This document shows positions 60,982-64,000 of a stretch of 64,000 nt of DNA, piece by piece. Each line of letters starts with the position of its first letter. The first letter of the stretch is position 1. The stretch covers positions 310,001-374,000 of the forward strand of contig NZ_CP072377.1 of NCBI RefSeq assembly GCF_018128225.1, given 5' to 3'. Both the position numbers and the translations under genes were made by a program. The notes under the pieces are model-generated. The model saw only the letters and a program-made list of their open reading frames with translations. It was not told the origin of the DNA and searched no databases. Origin of the DNA: Leptotrichia sp. oral taxon 218. GTDB lineage: Bacteria > Fusobacteriota > Fusobacteriia > Fusobacteriales > Leptotrichiaceae.

Positions 60982-61001
60982 GTTACATACCTGTTGCATA
61001 T
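60980..61001 (+). repeat. putative attR
   Basis: TTGTTACATACCTGTTGC followed by ATAT matches 15294-15315 at 20 of 22 positions, in the same orientation. Everything to its right is host-like and minus-strand oriented. The remaining sequence to 61140 is AT-rich, and I see no gene in it. Confidence 0.55.
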
Positions 61002-61144
61002 GTATCAATTTTGTGGTGTTTTTTAGGGTATTATTTTTATAAGGAATATATAGGAAACCCATTAAAAAGGCAAAATTTTCATAAAAATAAGTTTTTTTAA
61101 CTTTTTATTGAAAAAGTAAAAATTTTATTTTTTTGCAATAAAAA

Positions 61145-61175
61145 AATTGGCAGTTTTTAACTACCAATTCTTTTT
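61145..61175. terminator. bidirectional terminator after the outer-membrane protein gene
   Basis: AATTGG (61145-61150) and CCAATT (61164-61169), extended by AGT/ACT around a C/A mismatch, flanked by A tracts left and T tracts right. It serves the leftward outer-membrane protein transcript ending at 61184. Confidence 0.7.
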
Positions 61176-61183
61176 TATTTTAA

Positions 61184-62227
61184 TTATTTAACATCTAAAC
61201 TTACTTTAACTCCAGCTCTTAATTCGTTGTTTTCAACTGTATTTTTCTTTTCGCTACCGTTCCAGTATTCACCTTTATCAGTTAATTTATGAACTGGAGA
61301 ATATCTTACGCTAGGATTAACAGTGATTGTTCCAACTGAAGTTTCAAATCCTTTTTTGTATCCAAATCCAGTCCATACTGTAAATTCGTTTTCGTATCCA
61401 TCAGTTGCAGTATGTTTAGACCATTCATTTTCAGGTCTTACAAATGCATAGAATCCACCGAATGAAGGTGTGTCATAAGCTACACCTACTGTATAGTCAA
61501 GTCTAACATTTGATTTGTTGTTTTTTCCACTAGCATCTCTTAAGTAGTGATCTAAAGCTACATCGTAACTAATTGTTCCAAAGTTACCATCCAAAAGTTT
61601 TCCGTCAGTTCCTAATGATAAGTTAGCTCCCCAACCATTTTTAGCTCCATCGTTTCCACTTCTGTAATATCTGTTATCTTGGTTACCACTTTGTCTTTGT
61701 CCAAAGTAAACAGCTTCTAAAGTTGTTTTTATGTTTTGTCCCAATACATTCATTCCAAAAGTTGGTCCGAAATAAAGTTCATTTGATTCTCCATTTGTTT
61801 TTGTGTGTTTTTTACCATCTTTATTTGTCCAGTGTCTAACACCTAATTTAGTAGTTGTGTCTAAATCTCCCCATTTAATATCTTTAGATAAATTTCCATC
61901 TACTAAATCTGTTGATTGTAGGTAATGATTTCTTTTACCGTTTTCGAATTCTCCAAATACTTCGTGTCTATATAAAAGGTTAGCGTTTAATCCACCTTCA
62001 TCATTTAATCCTAAAGTTGTTCCAACTTCAGTTCTTGATTTTACTCCTTCAATATTTTTTTTCTTAAATCCTGCATTTCCAATGTGGTTAGCTTTGTCTC
62101 CATATTGGTCATTATATTTTACTCTAAAATCTTGATCAAAGTAAAAATTTTTTACAACATCTTGGCTAGTTTCTGCAAAAGATACAGTTGCTAACATAAA
62201 TGCTAATAATCCTAATAATTTTTTCAT
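61184..62227 (-). CDS. outer-membrane beta-barrel protein
   Basis: 347-residue precursor with a clear signal peptide (MKKLLGLLAFMLATVSFA, cleavage before ET). The mature part is rich in alternating polar/aromatic strands and Gly/Asn turns (RTEVGTTLGLNDEGGLNANLLYRHEVFG, DTTTKLGVRHWTNKDG, FTVWTGFGYKKGFETSVGTI), as in porin-like barrels of Fusobacteriota. The last residues (AGVKVSLDVK) are amphipathic but lack a terminal Phe. A specific function (porin or adhesin) cannot be stated. RBS AGGAGG is strong, and a terminator follows. Confidence 0.8.
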   Translation of the reverse strand: MKKLLGLLAFMLATVSFAETSQDVVKNFYFDQDFRVKYNDQYGDKANHIGNAGFKKKNIEGVKSRTEVGTTLGLNDEGGLNANLLYRHEVFGEFENGKRNHYLQSTDLVDGNLSKDIKWGDLDTTTKLGVRHWTNKDGKKHTKTNGESNELYFGPTFGMNVLGQNIKTTLEAVYFGQRQSGNQDNRYYRSGNDGAKNGWGANLSLGTDGKLLDGNFGTISYDVALDHYLRDASGKNNKSNVRLDYTVGVAYDTPSFGGFYAFVRPENEWSKHTATDGYENEFTVWTGFGYKKGFETSVGTITVNPSVRYSPVHKLTDKGEYWNGSEKKNTVENNELRAGVKVSLDVK

Positions 62228-62276
62228 AATCTTTTCCTCCTAAAAATCTAAAAACTTAATCTAATAATTTAGTATT

Positions 62277-62305
62277 ATTTTACCATAACTAGCTTTTTTT
62301 GTAAA
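62277..62305 (-). promoter_or_regulatory. promoter of the outer-membrane protein gene
   Basis: On the minus strand TTTACA (62305-62300), 17 bp, TAAAAT (62282-62277) with an extended -10 TGG, about 50 bp upstream of the ATG. Confidence 0.65.
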
Positions 62306-62346
62306 GTGTTTTCAAAAAAATTTCTTTTTATAAAGAAATTAATAAA

Positions 62347-62374
62347 AAAGAACTAGACATTTTCCAGTTCCTTT
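62347..62374 (-). terminator. terminator of tuf
   Basis: AAGGAACT (minus, 62373-62366) pairs with AGTTCTT (62354-62348) and continues into a T tract on the minus strand, about 30 bp after the tuf stop. Confidence 0.7.
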
Positions 62375-62401
62375 TTATTTATGATGACTTTGACAAATCA
62401 A

Positions 62402-63586
62402 TTATTTAGTAATAGTTGCAACTACTCCTGAAGCTACTGTTCTTCCACCTTCTCTAATCGCAAATCTTAATCCTTCTTCCATTGCAATTGGGTGAATCAA
62501 TTCTACTGTCATTTCAATGTTATCTCCAGGCATTACCATTTCTACACCTTCTGGTAAGTTTACTTCTCCTGTAATATCAGTTGTTCTGAAATAGAATTGT
62601 GGTTTGTATCCTGTAAAGAATGGAGTATGTCTTCCTCCTTCATCTTTTGTCAATACATATACTTCTGATTTAAATCCTGTATGTGGAGTGATTGTTCCTG
62701 GTTTAGCAAGTACTTGTCCTCTTTCAACTTCTTCTTTCTTAGTTCCTCTTAATAATGCTCCTATATTATCTCCAGCTTGTCCTGAATCTAATAATTTTCT
62801 GAACATTTCTACTCCTGTTACTGTAGTTTTTGAAGTTGGTTTAATTCCTACGATTTCTACTTCTTCCCCAACTTTTACTACTCCTCTTTCTACTCTTCCT
62901 GTTACTACTGTCCCTCTTCCTGTAATTGTGAATACATCTTCAATTGGCATAAGGAATGGTTGGTCAATAGGTCTTTCTGGTGTTGGGATATATTCATCCA
63001 CTGCATCCATCAATTCCATGATTGCATCTACCCATTTTTGTTCTCCATTTAATGCTCCTAATGAAGACCCTTTAATTACTGGTACATCGTCTCCAGGGAA
63101 TCCATATTCATTTAATAATTCTCTTACTTCCATTTCTACTAATTCTAATAATTCTTCGTCGTCTACCATATCTACTTTATTCAAGTATACTACGATATAA
63201 GGTACTCCTACTTGTCTTGCTAGCAAGATGTGTTCTCTTGTTTGAGGCATTGGACCGTCAGCTGCTGATACTACTAGGATAGCACCATCCATTTGAGCTG
63301 CTCCTGTGATCATGTTTTTTACATAATCCGCATGTCCTGGACAATCTACATGAGCGTAGTGTCTTTTTGCAGTTTCATACTCAATGTGAGCTGTGTTAAT
63401 TGTAATTCCTCTTTCTCTTTCTTCAGGAGCTTGGTCAATGTTTTCAAAATCAACTTTTTCAGCTAATCCTTTTTCAGATAATACTTTTGAAATTGCTGCT
63501 GTTGTTGTTGTTTTTCCGTGGTCAACGTGACCAATTGTTCCTATGTTTACATGTGGTTTACTTCTCTCGAATTTAGCTTTTGCCAT
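62402..63586 (-). CDS. tuf: elongation factor Tu
   Basis: 394 residues, essentially full canonical EF-Tu: [20 protein letters not shown] start, G1 GHVDHGKTT, switch [18 protein letters not shown]3 [13 protein letters not shown]4 NKVDMVDD, domain [15 protein letters not shown], domain III ending [17 protein letters not shown]. It delivers aminoacyl-tRNA to the ribosome. ATG 63586 follows GGAGGAAA; the open frame extends 23 codons upstream without merit. It stands alone here, with its own promoter and terminator. Confidence 0.98.
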   Translation of the reverse strand: MAKAKFERSKPHVNIGTIGHVDHGKTTTTAAISKVLSEKGLAEKVDFENIDQAPEERERGITINTAHIEYETAKRHYAHVDCPGHADYVKNMITGAAQMDGAILVVSAADGPMPQTREHILLARQVGVPYIVVYLNKVDMVDDEELLELVEMEVRELLNEYGFPGDDVPVIKGSSLGALNGEQKWVDAIMELMDAVDEYIPTPERPIDQPFLMPIEDVFTITGRGTVVTGRVERGVVKVGEEVEIVGIKPTSKTTVTGVEMFRKLLDSGQAGDNIGALLRGTKKEEVERGQVLAKPGTITPHTGFKSEVYVLTKDEGGRHTPFFTGYKPQFYFRTTDITGEVNLPEGVEMVMPGDNIEMTVELIHPIAMEEGLRFAIREGGRTVASGVVATITK

Positions 63587-63626
63587 CTTTCTCTTTTTCC
63601 TCCATATTTTTTTATTTCTTATCTTA

Positions 63627-63655
63627 ATATTAGCATATTTATAAAAAAAATGCAA
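63627..63655 (-). promoter_or_regulatory. promoter of tuf
   Basis: On the minus strand TTGCAT (63655-63650), 17 bp, TAATAT (63632-63627) with an extended -10 TGC, about 40 bp upstream of the tuf start. Confidence 0.65.
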
Positions 63656-63714
63656 GTATGATAAATAATTTTTTCAAAAAAAATTTCTAAGAATTTAATA
63701 AAAAAAATAAAAAA

Positions 63715-63733
63715 GGAGAAAAATATTTTCTCC
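63715..63733 (-). terminator. terminator of the trkH-like gene
   Basis: GGAGAAAA-ATA-TTTTCTCC is a perfect 8-bp stem just after the trkH-like stop on the minus strand, followed there by T-rich sequence. Confidence 0.7.
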
Positions 63734-63740
63734 TAAAATT

Positions 63741-64000
63741 TTATTTTAATTTCCAAGTTGATGGTGAAAATAATATTAACATTGGAAAAATTTCAAGTCT
63801 TCCAGCTAACATTGCAAAACTTAACAGAATTTTTGAAAAATTATTTAAGTCGGCGAAGCTGTATGCGGGACCTACTTTTCCGAGTCCTGGACCTATGTTA
63901 TTAAAAGTTGCAGCAACCGCACTGAATGCTGTTAAAAAATCGTCTGTGGAAAATGAAATTAGTAAAAGTATTGCCATAAAAACTATTGCGTAGACGACAA
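63741..64000 (-). CDS. TrkH/KtrB-type potassium transporter, C-terminal part (runs off the window)
   Basis: About 86 codons of an open frame that continues past 64000. TAFSAVAATFNNIGPGLGKVGP (P-loop selectivity region), SFADLNNFSKILLSFAMLAGRLEIFPMLILFSPSTWK is the conserved end of TrkH/TrkG/KtrB potassium channels. The ATG at 63977 is internal (MAILLLISFS follows an upstream VVYAIVF in frame), not the start. Confidence 0.88.
   Translation of the reverse strand, partial: VVYAIVFMAILLLISFSTDDFLTAFSAVAATFNNIGPGLGKVGPAYSFADLNNFSKILLSFAMLAGRLEIFPMLILFSPSTWKLK

Larger units (their letters stand above)
15294..61001. mobile_element. complete-looking contractile-tailed prophage, about 45.7 kb
   Basis: The element holds in order an integrase and lysogeny arm (minus strand), a divergent repressor/Cro switch, replication genes, terminase, a Mu-like head module, a PBSX/Xkd-like contractile tail, a tail-fibre cassette and lysis genes. 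It is bounded by imperfect direct repeats and lies between two host minus-strand envelope genes, with no tRNA gene at either end. Some genes are damaged (Fic/DUF4041 chimera, DUF2800 frameshift, truncated recombinase, truncated antirepressor), but all major structural functions seem present. Whether it can still be induced cannot be told from sequence. Confidence 0.93.

Noticed and set aside
62604-63200. 198-residue plus-strand frame
   Set aside because: Antisense shadow of the highly conserved tuf gene, with Ser/Thr/Pro-biased composition.

Overview
The window is AT-rich DNA from a diderm (outer-membrane) anaerobe. Signal-peptide-bearing beta-barrel and L,D-transpeptidase genes, a pyruvate:ferredoxin oxidoreductase (NifJ) and the overall codon use point to Fusobacteriota, most likely Leptotrichia or a close relative. 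The species is an inference from gene content and composition; no 16S rRNA gene is present.

Host left flank (1-15293): a sulfate activation and uptake operon (cysD, cysN, sulfate-binding protein, cysT, cysW), then nifJ with its own promoter and terminator, then a type IV prepilin-like gene coupled to a ComEC-like channel. Two paralogous secreted L,D-transpeptidases follow on the minus strand.

Prophage (about 15294-61001, roughly 45.7 kb): it lies between imperfect 22-bp direct repeats (20/22 identical), in the gap between the transpeptidase pair and an outer-membrane protein gene. The leftward lysogeny arm carries a tyrosine integrase, a predicted nuclease-like protein, a broken Fic/DUF4041 chimera, small membrane or secreted proteins, ImmA and a CI-like repressor. 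A divergent operator region with repeated TTCGTAAAATACGAA sites faces a Cro-like gene. The rightward early arm encodes an antirepressor remnant, a sliding clamp, DUF2800 and DUF2815 proteins, a family A DNA polymerase, a VapE-type primase/helicase, a VRR-NUC nuclease, an SNF2-type helicase, a MazG-like protein and an ArpU/RinA-like late regulator. A late promoter preceded by four exact 11-bp-spaced repeats drives the terminase, a Mu-like head module (portal-MuF-peptidase fusion, gpG-like protein, protease/scaffold, decoration protein, capsid E) and a PBSX/Xkd-type contractile tail (sheath, tube, frameshifted chaperone, tape measure, hub, baseplate, fibre). An AbrB-plus-Rha island interrupts the head genes. 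The tail fibre has an oppositely oriented alternative C-terminal cassette bounded by inverted repeats and a truncated tyrosine recombinase beside it, which looks like a phase-variation system for host range. Two endolysins and two small membrane proteins complete the lysis region.

Host right flank (61002-64000): a minus-strand outer-membrane protein, tuf (EF-Tu) and the 3' part of a TrkH-type potassium transporter that runs off the window.

Most promising for follow-up: the invertible tail-fibre cassette, the portal-MuF-metallopeptidase fusion with an adjoining acidic small protein, the phased repeats at the late promoter, the TTGTAGCC repeat region beside the replication genes, and the hairpin cluster partly copied inside the rha gene.
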